Shown piece by piece: positions 33,765 through 42,244 of a DNA stretch of 64,000 bases. Origin of the DNA: Candidatus Thalassospirochaeta sargassi. GTDB lineage: Bacteria; Spirochaetota; Spirochaetia; UBA9216. The notes under the pieces are model-generated. The model did no database searches, was not told the DNA's origin, and saw only the letters and a list, made by a program, of their open reading frames with translations. The stretch spans positions 19,512 through 83,511 of the forward strand of contig JAQQAL010000025.1 in NCBI GenBank assembly GCA_028532855.1, read 5' to 3'. Positions within the stretch are counted from its first letter, which is position 1. Every line of letters starts with the position of its first letter. Made by a program: the position numbers and the translations under genes.

Positions 33765-35264
33765 ATGCTTAAGCGCTGTATATATAATCTTCCTCTGATG
33801 ATTCTTTTTGTAGTGCTGTGCGCTATTCTTTTTATGCTTGGCGGAAAGGCCGGAAATGAAAGAATTTGGGATGATTATTATATAATCGGTCTTCCGGCCG
33901 GTAGTGCAGAAGAAGTGCTTGATAGATATTTATCAGACTATGAAACTGTCTCTTATTATAATTCTTCATTTATCTTTAATGATTTTCAATTAATGGATAC
34001 TGTCAACCTGAAGGATGTGGCCTCGCGTTTTATTGAGGGAGATCCGCGGGTGGATGCCTACATGGCCGGTGCTGAAAATTATTTTTTCACATCAGATTCT
34101 GACGGAAACAAATATGAACTTATCTATGTGAAAAGTGAAAAATCATTTAAAACCTTCTATCTCAGCATCCAGAGAGCAGCCGGAGATTCTGCGGATGAAT
34201 GGATTTTTCCGGATTTCAATATTAAAAACCGTGTTTCAACCCTTGTGCTTTTTTCCATTTGCTGGTTTTTCGGTATTTGGAACGCAAAGGGGTTCAGACT
34301 CTCTGCCGCAGCAGCCGGACTTCCCTGGATTGCCGCTGTAATTGTTAACAGTTCAGTAATACTTCCAGCAGCAGTTTTAATCTATATGACATTTATTCTT
34401 CTTTTGAAAGAAACATATCCGGACTTTATCTACTATCTTAACTATGGCATTGTAAGGTTCAGAACCGGTATTGCGCTGCATGCGATAGCCTTTGCTGCCG
34501 CAATGATCTCAGGAATGATATTAACGATAAGACAGGGCGGTCCCCTTATTCCGATAGTCATTTCAATACTCGAAGGTTGTATATCAATGTTCGTCTTCTA
34601 CAGCCTCAGAAGTCAACGAGTCAGGATGCAGGAGCACCGACTATTTTTCCCGGTTAGCATTAAATCCGGTGAAAGGGCTTATGATGCGGGATCCCGCTTG
34701 CCTGAAACAGCCGCTGCAGTAGCAGCAATTGTGCTGCTACCGTTGTTTACCCTGTTTTTTCAGCATGAACTGCCGGTGGAAGTGCCAGTACCTCAAGAAT
34801 CAGTGGATAGTTTCAGCAGCTGGTCATGGGAAAGTCTCGGCTACCTGGATAAAACAGATGAGGGGCTGGTCAATGCCGCTGATTTTGTAACCCACAGGGC
34901 CTATCAGGAAGGTTTTATGTATGATCGTGAATGGGGTTTCCCTGATCAGGATGAGCAGATTATTTCAGGTGAGTATGTGGCTGTAAAAAGTCAAATTGAA
35001 TATAGGGAGAAATGTATTCAACAGTTTACAGAAGATTGGTATACAAGTATAATCAATACGAACTTAGAAACAGGTTTAACGGCACTTCTATTAAGTCAGC
35101 GCTCACCTGGGGGGATAATACTAAAATCTGATATCTCAGATAAAGTAGGCAGTTTTTACCCTGTCAATTATGTACTTATTAGCCTTTTGGCTATTCTGCC
35201 CGTAACGGGTTATATATTTTCAAATGTTAAAATTACAGTGAGGAGAAAGGGTCAAGAAGCATGA
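33765..35264 (+). CDS. Uncharacterised polytopic membrane protein leading the Rnf operon
   Basis: 499 residues and no family that I recognise. One membrane helix at the N-terminus (about 8-27), an extracytoplasmic domain (about 30-150), a bundle of about five helices (about 155-290), another helix near 310-330, a second soluble domain (about 335-465), and a final helix (about 470-490, VLISLLAILPVTGYIFSN). The stop codon overlaps the rnfC start at ATGA and the operon's best promoter lies before it, so it should be made together with the Rnf complex. A role in assembly, flavinylation or regulation of Rnf is inference. Confidence 0.75.
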   Translation: MLKRCIYNLPLMILFVVLCAILFMLGGKAGNERIWDDYYIIGLPAGSAEEVLDRYLSDYETVSYYNSSFIFNDFQLMDTVNLKDVASRFIEGDPRVDAYMAGAENYFFTSDSDGNKYELIYVKSEKSFKTFYLSIQRAAGDSADEWIFPDFNIKNRVSTLVLFSICWFFGIWNAKGFRLSAAAAGLPWIAAVIVNSSVILPAAVLIYMTFILLLKETYPDFIYYLNYGIVRFRTGIALHAIAFAAAMISGMILTIRQGGPLIPIVISILEGCISMFVFYSLRSQRVRMQEHRLFFPVSIKSGERAYDAGSRLPETAAAVAAIVLLPLFTLFFQHELPVEVPVPQESVDSFSSWSWESLGYLDKTDEGLVNAADFVTHRAYQEGFMYDREWGFPDQDEQIISGEYVAVKSQIEYREKCIQQFTEDWYTSIINTNLETGLTALLLSQRSPGGIILKSDISDKVGSFYPVNYVLISLLAILPVTGYIFSNVKITVRRKGQEA

Positions 35265-36586
35265 AGGGACTTAAAACTTTTTCCAGGGGTGGGATCCATC
35301 CCCACGGAAGAAAGAACCTGACGAATAAAAAAGAAATCGTCACAGCAGATATTCCCGAAACTCTTATTGTTCCAATGGCGCAGCATCTTGGTGCGCCTGC
35401 CGAAGTTGTAGTTGCCGCAGGAGATGAAATAAAAGAGGGAATGCTTATAGGCAAACCCGCTGGTTTTATCTCGGCTGCGGTGCACAGTCCGGTGAGCGGT
35501 ACAGTAAAAGAAATAACGGATGTCTACCTGGCAAACGGCATGAAATCCAGCGCCGTTGTCATAGAAAAAGAAGAAGGCTTTATACCGGCTGAGAAGACAA
35601 AATCCGACAGCTGGAAGAGCAAGACACCGCAGGAATTAATTGAAATTGTCAAGGATTCAGGTGTTGTAGGTTTAGGCGGAGCAACATTTCCTGCGAATGT
35701 GAAATACATGGTGCCCAAGGGTGAAAAGGCTGAGTATCTGATAATAAATGCTGTAGAGTGTGAGCCTTATCTCTCAGCCGACCACAGGCTTATGCTGGAG
35801 AAGGCTTCAGAATTAATTGAAGGACTTCGAATTATCAGTAAAATGGTGGAACCTGAAAAGGTTGCTATCGGTATTGAAATAAACAAGCCTGATGCTATTG
35901 AAATAATGAGAAAGCAGGCTGAGGCAGAAAACTTTGATCTTGAAGTCGTTCCGCTGAAGCTTAAATATCCCCAGGGTGATGAAAAACAGCTGATAAAGGC
36001 TGTTACCGGCCGTGAGGTTCCCTCCGGCGGGCTGCCAATTGCCGTAGGTTGTGTAGTTTCCAATGTCGGAACTGTCAACGCAGTTTACGAGGCAGTTGCA
36101 CTTGGCAAACCGCTGTATGAGCGGACTGTATCTGTTACTGGTCTCGGTGTTAAAAACCCGGGTAATTTTCTTACCCGTGTTGGAACACCTATCAGCAGTC
36201 TGCTTGAAGCCTGCGGCGGTATAATAGATAACCCTGCCAAGGTTGTCGTCGGCGGTCCAATGATGGGGTTTTCTATCTATGATCTTGATACGCCGGTAAC
36301 AAAGGGGACATCCGGTATACTCATCCTTACCGACGAGGAATCTGGTTCCGGCTCAAGGACTGCATGCCTGTCATGCGGAAGATGTGTTTCGGTCTGTCCA
36401 ATGGGGCTTAACCCTACGAAGATGTTCAAGTTTGTTGATCACGATGATTATGATTCTGCAATGCAGAACAATCTGATGGACTGTAAGGAGTGCGGCTGCT
36501 GTGCGTATGCATGCCCCGCTAACATTCCGCTTGTTCAGGGTATGCGCCTAGGAAAGAAGATGGCAAGGAAAAAGAAGGTTAGCTGA
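35261..36586 (+). CDS. rnfC: Electron transport complex subunit RnfC
   Basis: 441 residues, soluble NADH/ferredoxin-side subunit of the Rnf (ferredoxin:NAD+ oxidoreductase) complex. An N-terminal barrel-sandwich part (GGIHPHGRK; GKPAGFISAAVHSPVSGTV) is followed by the FMN/NADH-binding domain (GVVGLGGATFPANVKYM; INAVECEPYLSADHRLM) and two 4Fe-4S motifs at the end (CLSCGRCVSVCPMGLNP; CKECGCCAYACPANIP). It overlaps the preceding and following genes, so the operon is translationally coupled. Confidence 0.97.
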   Translation: MKGLKTFSRGGIHPHGRKNLTNKKEIVTADIPETLIVPMAQHLGAPAEVVVAAGDEIKEGMLIGKPAGFISAAVHSPVSGTVKEITDVYLANGMKSSAVVIEKEEGFIPAEKTKSDSWKSKTPQELIEIVKDSGVVGLGGATFPANVKYMVPKGEKAEYLIINAVECEPYLSADHRLMLEKASELIEGLRIISKMVEPEKVAIGIEINKPDAIEIMRKQAEAENFDLEVVPLKLKYPQGDEKQLIKAVTGREVPSGGLPIAVGCVVSNVGTVNAVYEAVALGKPLYERTVSVTGLGVKNPGNFLTRVGTPISSLLEACGGIIDNPAKVVVGGPMMGFSIYDLDTPVTKGTSGILILTDEESGSGSRTACLSCGRCVSVCPMGLNPTKMFKFVDHDDYDSAMQNNLMDCKECGCCAYACPANIPLVQGMRLGKKMARKKKVS

Positions 36587-37617
36587 TGTCTGAAGAAATG
36601 AAATTAAAAATAAGCAGTTCTCCGCAGATTCATTCGCCCGCTTCAACAGCGAAGATTATGTGGATTGTTGTAGTAAGCCTGATACCGGCTGGAGTCTGGG
36701 GTGTTTATGCCTTCGGGCCGAGATCAATTCTTGTACTCGCAGCCTCAATCCTGGCTGCTGTTGCATCAGAATACCTGATGGGGCTGGTTTTCAAGAAGAG
36801 TACACTCGCTGACGGCAGTGCTGTGCTTACCGGATTGTTGATTGGATATAATATGCCGGCTGAAGTTCCCATTTATATTGCAGTATTAGCATCAGTTTTT
36901 GCTATTGTGATCGTTAAATGGACATTCGGCGGTCTTGGGACAAACTGGATGAACCCGGCGCTCGCCGGCCGTGTATTTGTTTTCTTTTCGTGGACAGGCG
37001 GTATGAGCAGGTGGTCTATGCCTCATATGGTTCCAGATACTGTCAGCGGTGCGAGTCCGCTGGGATTTCTGAAAACTAACATGATGACATTCAGTGGTAC
37101 CTCATCCGGTCCGATGGACTTTCTTGCAGGCCAGAATTATCCTGTCGACAGTTATATGGATCTTTTCATAGGTCGCATTCCAGGATGTATTGGTGAGGTT
37201 TCAGCCCTGCTGCTTCTGATTGGCGGAATCTTTCTTATTATATTGAAGATTGTAAACTGGGAAATCCCGGTATTTTATATTGGCTCCTTTGCATTGCTTA
37301 CCTGGATATTCGGTGGCATGGGATTCGGAAACGGATTTTTTTCCGGTGATATACTATTTCATCTTTTTACTGGCGGTCTTATGTTGGGCGCCCTTTTTAT
37401 GGCTACTGATATGGTTACTTCACCGATAACACGCAAGGGTATGATTATTTACGCAATAGGCTGTGGATTCCTTACATTCCTGATTCGGTTCTACGGTTCA
37501 TTTCCTGAAGGCGTATCTCTTGCAATTATACTAATGAATATCTTTGTTCCGCTTATCAACAGAGCGACTCAGCCGGTTAAATTCGGTAATTTGCCAAAGG
37601 AAAAGAAGAATGACTGA
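36586..37617 (+). CDS. rnfD: Electron transport complex subunit RnfD
   Basis: 343 residues, integral membrane flavoprotein subunit with about nine to ten helices; it is NqrB-like. ISSSPQIHSPASTAKIMWIV at the start and NWMNPALAGRVFVFFSW are family hallmarks. The covalent FMN attachment site reads DTVSGASPLG, with Ser where most relatives have Thr (SGAT). It forms part of the ion-translocating membrane core. The start overlaps the rnfC stop (TGATG). Confidence 0.96.
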   Translation: MSEEMKLKISSSPQIHSPASTAKIMWIVVVSLIPAGVWGVYAFGPRSILVLAASILAAVASEYLMGLVFKKSTLADGSAVLTGLLIGYNMPAEVPIYIAVLASVFAIVIVKWTFGGLGTNWMNPALAGRVFVFFSWTGGMSRWSMPHMVPDTVSGASPLGFLKTNMMTFSGTSSGPMDFLAGQNYPVDSYMDLFIGRIPGCIGEVSALLLLIGGIFLIILKIVNWEIPVFYIGSFALLTWIFGGMGFGNGFFSGDILFHLFTGGLMLGALFMATDMVTSPITRKGMIIYAIGCGFLTFLIRFYGSFPEGVSLAIILMNIFVPLINRATQPVKFGNLPKEKKND

Positions 37618-38158
37618 TATGTTGAAAACTGGAAGTAAACTTGCCCTGATTTGTGCTGTTGCTGCACTTTGTCTGGGCGCTGTAAATATGGTCACCGAGC
37701 CGCAGATTGCCAAGTTCAGGGCTGCCAAACTTCAGGAAGCTCTCGGACAGGTTTCACCCGGGGGGGCTATCGGTGAAGAAGTTGCTGCTGATGATGCGGT
37801 TGTAATCAGCTACTACCCGGTTGAGGATAGCGGTGCTATTTCCGGATATATTCTTAATCTGAAGGGTGCAGGCTATGGCGGAGATTTGATTATTCTTGCA
37901 AGCTTTAAACCGGACGGTGAATTGATTGGTTCAGTCCTGATGGAACATGATGAAACACCTGGACTTGGAAAGGAAGCCGAGAATGACTGGTATATGAAAA
38001 AATATCTTGGTTTCAAAGGCGGTAATATCCCGACATCAAAAACGCAGCTTTCACAGGCTGATGCAGATGCTATATCCGGCGCGACAATTACATACACCGG
38101 AATAGGCAACGCGCTAATTGCCGGTTCTGATTTTGCCGTAGAATTGGGGGGTAAATAA
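37610..38158 (+). CDS. rnfG: Electron transport complex subunit RnfG
   Basis: About 182 residues. One N-terminal membrane helix (KLALICAVAALCLGAVNMV), then a periplasmic FMN-binding domain with the flavinylation motif DAISGATITYTG, whose Thr carries covalent FMN. The true start is the ATG at 37610, overlapping the end of rnfD by eight bases, with AAGG upstream; the open frame before it is inside rnfD. An ApbE-type flavin transferase is required and is not in this window. Confidence 0.95.
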   Translation: MTDMLKTGSKLALICAVAALCLGAVNMVTEPQIAKFRAAKLQEALGQVSPGGAIGEEVAADDAVVISYYPVEDSGAISGYILNLKGAGYGGDLIILASFKPDGELIGSVLMEHDETPGLGKEAENDWYMKKYLGFKGGNIPTSKTQLSQADADAISGATITYTGIGNALIAGSDFAVELGGK

Positions 38159-38784
38159 TGTTTAAGGAATTTTCCAAGGGTCTTATCAAAGAGAACCCTG
38201 TATTTGTCCTTGCTCTGGGACTTTGTCCCGCGCTTGGGGTTACATCGAAGGTTGTAAACGCCCTGGGTATGGGAGCCGGCGTAATCTTCGTTCTGTTAGG
38301 CTCGAATATCTTTGTTGCGCTTCTAAAGAATTTTATTCCTGAAAAGGTTAGAATCCCGGCTTATATTGTGATTATCGCCTCCTTTGTTACTATCGTTGAG
38401 ATGGTTATGGAAGCATTTATTCCGTCACTTTACGAATCTCTCGGTGTGTTTGTCCCGCTGATTGTAGTTAACTGTGTCATTCTTGGAAGGGCGGAGGCTT
38501 TTGCCAATAAAAATAATGTAGGAACTTCAATCCTGGATGCACTCGGAATGGGTATAGGTTTTACCCTTGCCCTTGTAGCTATTGCGCTTGTGCGTGAGAT
38601 TCTAGGTGCAGGTACAGTGACTCTGATTCCGGTTGGAAGCTGGGACGGAATAATTACAATTCCCGGACTGTCCCAATCACCTGCCAGGGTATTTTCGCTT
38701 GCGGCTGGTGCCCTTCTTGTAATGGGCTACCTGCAGGCATTAATTAACTGGGCTACAACAAAAAAAGCAGGAGAAAGTAAATGA
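38158..38784 (+). CDS. rnfE: Electron transport complex subunit RnfE
   Basis: 208 residues with six membrane helices, NqrD-like. Both half-repeat Cys motifs that hold the intramembrane iron centre are present: ALGLCPALGVT and VVNCVILGRAEAFA. Overlaps the stop of rnfG by one base and rnfA by four. Confidence 0.96.
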   Translation: MFKEFSKGLIKENPVFVLALGLCPALGVTSKVVNALGMGAGVIFVLLGSNIFVALLKNFIPEKVRIPAYIVIIASFVTIVEMVMEAFIPSLYESLGVFVPLIVVNCVILGRAEAFANKNNVGTSILDALGMGIGFTLALVAIALVREILGAGTVTLIPVGSWDGIITIPGLSQSPARVFSLAAGALLVMGYLQALINWATTKKAGESK

Positions 38785-39371
38785 CATATGTAGGCATAAT
38801 AATAACATTCGTATTCATAAATAACTTCATCCTCGCACAGTTTATGGGACTATGTCCCTTCATAGGCGTTTCGAAGAATGTTGAATCTGCAGTAGGTATG
38901 GGGTTCGCGGTAACATTCGTTATGTCGATTGCAGCGCTTGCAACATGGGCCATTCAGAATTTCATCCTCGTCCCACTGAATATAGAGTTTCTGCAGACAA
39001 TTACATTTATTCTGATGATAGCAGCCCTTGTTCAGTTTGTTGAAATGTTTATTCAGAAATCATCGCCATCACTTTATAAAGCGCTTGGAATATACCTTCC
39101 GCTTATTACTACAAACTGTGCAGTACTCGGTATTGCCCTCATAGCAGTAAGAAGCGACTATAACGCGCTTGAAAGTTTTGTAGCGGGTATATCTGCCGGA
39201 CTCGGTTTTCTGCTTGCTATCGTACTTATGTCTGCAATCAGAGAGAAGCTTGATTCAGAGTGGGTTCCGGAACCGCTTAAAGGTACGCCTATAGCTTTTA
39301 TAACCGGCGGATTGATGGCGCTGGCCTTCATGGCTTTTGATAAGGCGCTGCTGAACAACCTGATAGGCTAG
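38781..39371 (+). CDS. rnfA: Electron transport complex subunit RnfA
   Basis: 196 residues with six membrane helices, NqrE-like, the inverted-topology partner of RnfE. Cys motifs FMGLCPFIGVSKN and LITTNCAVLGIALI are intact. ATGA overlap with rnfE gives coupling. With RnfE it conducts electrons across the membrane via a shared iron-sulfur centre, according to work on Nqr/Rnf structures. Confidence 0.97.
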   Translation: MTYVGIIITFVFINNFILAQFMGLCPFIGVSKNVESAVGMGFAVTFVMSIAALATWAIQNFILVPLNIEFLQTITFILMIAALVQFVEMFIQKSSPSLYKALGIYLPLITTNCAVLGIALIAVRSDYNALESFVAGISAGLGFLLAIVLMSAIREKLDSEWVPEPLKGTPIAFITGGLMALAFMAFDKALLNNLIG

Positions 39372-39384
39372 GAGAACGGAAATT

Positions 39385-40194
39385 ATGATTAATAGAGTAA
39401 TATACGCCTTTCTTTCGGTAGGAATACTCGGCGGGGCATTAGGTCTGGCCCTTGCATATGCCGCAAAGATTTTTGCAGTTAAGAAAGACGAAAGAGTCGG
39501 AGCACTGGAAGAAATACTTCCAGGTGTAAACTGCGGCGCATGCGGATATCCCGGATGTTCGGGATATGCTGAGGCCATAGTAATGGAAGATGCTGAAATG
39601 ACTCTCTGCAGCCCAGGCGGAGCAGCTGTAGCTGCGAAGATCGGCGAAATTATGGGTGCTGAAGTAAATGTAAGCAGCGAAAAGATGGTCGCACAGATCA
39701 TGTGCCGCGGTACAAGAGAGACCAGTAAAACAAAGTTTGAATATGACGGCATTCAGGACTGTAACGCCCTTCATTCGTCATTTGGCGGTGATAAGGTTTG
39801 TCCATACGGATGTTTAGGTCTCGGTAGTTGTATTGATGTCTGTCCGGTAGATGCTATAGCAAAAACCGAAGCAGGCTATCTTGAAATAGACAGGGATAAA
39901 TGTATTTCATGTGGAAAATGTATTGATGTTTGTCCTACAGGCGTGATAAAAATGATACCCTATAATGCGCGCCATATTGTCGCATGTAACTCAACCGACA
40001 AGGGCGGTGTTGTAAGAAAGTACTGTTCAGTGGGTTGTATTGGGTGTAAAATGTGTGAAAAGAAATCACCGGAAGGCGGTTTCAAAGTCGAAAATTTCCT
40101 CGCTGCAATCGACTATAGCGCAGAAGGCAGCCGGGCTGAAGCGGTGGAAGTTTGTCCCGCAAAATGTATAATTGATCTGGATGTTGTCGAATAG
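39385..40194 (+). CDS. rnfB: Electron transport complex subunit RnfB
   Basis: 269 residues. An N-terminal membrane anchor, then the Fe-S cluster domain LPGVNCGACGYPGCSGYAEA, and ferredoxin domains (CPYGCLGLGSCIDVCPVDAI and CISCGKCIDVCPTGVI, with further Cys-rich motifs near residues 215-230). It is the likely entry point for electrons from reduced ferredoxin. AGGAGAACGG precedes the ATG. It is the last subunit gene: the order C-D-G-E-A-B is the same as in acetogenic bacteria. Confidence 0.96.
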   Translation: MINRVIYAFLSVGILGGALGLALAYAAKIFAVKKDERVGALEEILPGVNCGACGYPGCSGYAEAIVMEDAEMTLCSPGGAAVAAKIGEIMGAEVNVSSEKMVAQIMCRGTRETSKTKFEYDGIQDCNALHSSFGGDKVCPYGCLGLGSCIDVCPVDAIAKTEAGYLEIDRDKCISCGKCIDVCPTGVIKMIPYNARHIVACNSTDKGGVVRKYCSVGCIGCKMCEKKSPEGGFKVENFLAAIDYSAEGSRAEAVEVCPAKCIIDLDVVE

Positions 40195-40223
40195 GGAGGG
40201 GCGGCAGCCGGAGTAGGCGGATA

Positions 40224-42233
40224 GTGAAGAAAGTAAAATTAATTATCGGTACCGTTAACAGCTGTTCTGTTGCAGACGGTGAAACCAGACTTAAGGACGT
40301 CTATGAGCGTTCATACAAGCCCTTTCTCACTACTGTTCATAAGAACAAGCTCCCTGTAACGATGTATTACAGTGGAGAGCTGCTGACATGGATCCTCGAT
40401 AAACATGACGGCATGCAGATGCTGGTAAACGATATTGTAAAAGGAAAGAACATTGAATTTCTAGGGGGAGGGTTCTATTCTCCCCTGTTTTCTCTAATCC
40501 CGCGAAAAGACCGGGTAAGTCAGATCGAATTGATGACGACTGAAATCCGTAAAAGGTTTGGAAGACGCCCGAGGGGTATGTGGATCACTGAAAAGGTTTG
40601 GGAACCATCCATGCCTATGACGATGAAAAACGCAGGAATGGAGTTTTCCTTCCTTGATGAAGAATTTTTTGAAGATGCCGGATTATTTAATGGTGAGCTA
40701 TACCGTCCCTGTATGACTGAAGATCAGGGTAAGAAGGTTGTTCTGTTTCCAATTGCAAACCGGCTCATAAGTCAATTTCTGCTTGAAGAACCTGAGAATG
40801 TTCTTGATCAGATTATTAGTTACGGTTCGGAAAAGGAAGAGCGGGTGGTAAGTCTGATGATCCCGGGTGAGGAATTGGATTTCAGTGATGGTGACGCCGA
40901 AAAACTTGAAAAATTTTTCAGACTTGTCGAAGAGAATAAAAAGAACATTGAAGTAGTTCTGCCCGGGAAAATTGTCAGGGAACTCGGAATCATGAGGAAG
41001 GTTTATTTCGGCTGTGTCTCTCCGGGGGATATAGGCAGATGGAGTGGCCCTATATACAGGGACATGATAAATGCTAACGGAACTGATGAAACACCAGCAC
41101 CCTTTGAAAATAAGCCTGTGAACACACAGAGCTTTTTCAGGCATTTTCTTGCCAAATACCCTGAAAGTAATTTTCTGTATTCAAGAATGATTGATGTTCA
41201 TTTACAGGTTTCACAGCTTAGAGGCGATAAGCAGAGAAAAAAGTCGGCGGAGGTAGAACTCTACAAGAGCCAGAATCATTCCGCCTTCTGGTACGGGGGA
41301 GGAAGCCCCGGTATATACTCGTCTGAGACACGACGTAAGGCGTATGAGAGCCTGATAGAGGCTGAAAAATTTACCCGGGAAAGGGGTGAGTTTAAATCCA
41401 CCCTTATAAAAGATGACTTTGATATGGATGGAATAGATGAATACATCTTTAGAAGTCTGAGTTTAAATGCTAATATTCATCGCAAGGGCGGTGTACTATT
41501 TGAACTGGATTATATGCCGTCATCTCACAATTATCTTGCTACGATGGCAAGACATCATGAATGGTATCATGATCACGAAACTGTTGATAAATATACGAGA
41601 AATGCTTTCGTTGATCACTTCCTGCAGCCTGAAGAAAAAATGAACAGTTTTTTTGAAATGAGTTACCGGGAAAATGGTGACTTTGTATCAGGTATATATG
41701 AGCCAGTCAGGTATAATAAAGAAAGAAAGATTATTGAGTTTGAACGTCTAGGTTCTATCATTACCAAAAAGAGTAAATTCTCCGTTAGGGTTAAAAAGAA
41801 ATACAGCTTCAGAAGAAACACTGTTGCTGTCGACTATGAAATAATCAACGAATCAGATGCTGTAATAAACACTGTTTTCGGTTCTGAATTAAATATGGCC
41901 TTCAGTTCCCCTAAAGGAAGAAATATAGAACTGAAACTATTTAAAGGTGAAAAGCAGGTAAAAGTATCAAATGATAATTTTGAAGATAAGGGTATAACGG
42001 AATTTCTGATTACTGATAAAGCCAGAAAAAATAATGTTGTGATAAGCTCTGAACTCGAATGTTCACTATGGGGATTCCCGATATATACAAAAACCGGGAC
42101 CGGTAAAGTTGTTGAAAACCTTTATCAGTCCGATTGTTTCTTACCCATGTGGTCTATATCACTCGGCCCCGGTAAAAGCTGGAAAAATAAAATTCAGCTG
42201 AGGGTTGAAAGACGGTTAAAAAAAACAGATTAA
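40224..42233 (+). CDS. GH57 4-alpha-glucanotransferase homologue with degenerate catalytic motifs
   Basis: 669 residues, collinear with Thermococcus litoralis-type GH57 glucanotransferase (about 659). The barrel start (YERSYKPF, FLGGGFYSPLFSLIP), the nucleophile motif WITEKVWEPSMP (Glu kept), KYPESNFLYSRM and the C-terminal beta domain (HFLQPEEKMNSFFEM, FGSELNMAF) are clear. However, region I, normally HNHQP, reads GTVNSCSV, and the acid/base region, normally HDDGEKFG, reads MIPGEELD, so the substrate His pair and the catalytic Asp are gone. It is therefore probably inactive or altered in chemistry. It lies 29 bases after rnfB on the same strand. Confidence 0.85.
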   Translation: MKKVKLIIGTVNSCSVADGETRLKDVYERSYKPFLTTVHKNKLPVTMYYSGELLTWILDKHDGMQMLVNDIVKGKNIEFLGGGFYSPLFSLIPRKDRVSQIELMTTEIRKRFGRRPRGMWITEKVWEPSMPMTMKNAGMEFSFLDEEFFEDAGLFNGELYRPCMTEDQGKKVVLFPIANRLISQFLLEEPENVLDQIISYGSEKEERVVSLMIPGEELDFSDGDAEKLEKFFRLVEENKKNIEVVLPGKIVRELGIMRKVYFGCVSPGDIGRWSGPIYRDMINANGTDETPAPFENKPVNTQSFFRHFLAKYPESNFLYSRMIDVHLQVSQLRGDKQRKKSAEVELYKSQNHSAFWYGGGSPGIYSSETRRKAYESLIEAEKFTRERGEFKSTLIKDDFDMDGIDEYIFRSLSLNANIHRKGGVLFELDYMPSSHNYLATMARHHEWYHDHETVDKYTRNAFVDHFLQPEEKMNSFFEMSYRENGDFVSGIYEPVRYNKERKIIEFERLGSIITKKSKFSVRVKKKYSFRRNTVAVDYEIINESDAVINTVFGSELNMAFSSPKGRNIELKLFKGEKQVKVSNDNFEDKGITEFLITDKARKNNVVISSELECSLWGFPIYTKTGTGKVVENLYQSDCFLPMWSISLGPGKSWKNKIQLRVERRLKKTD

Positions 42234-42244
42234 AACTGAAGAAA

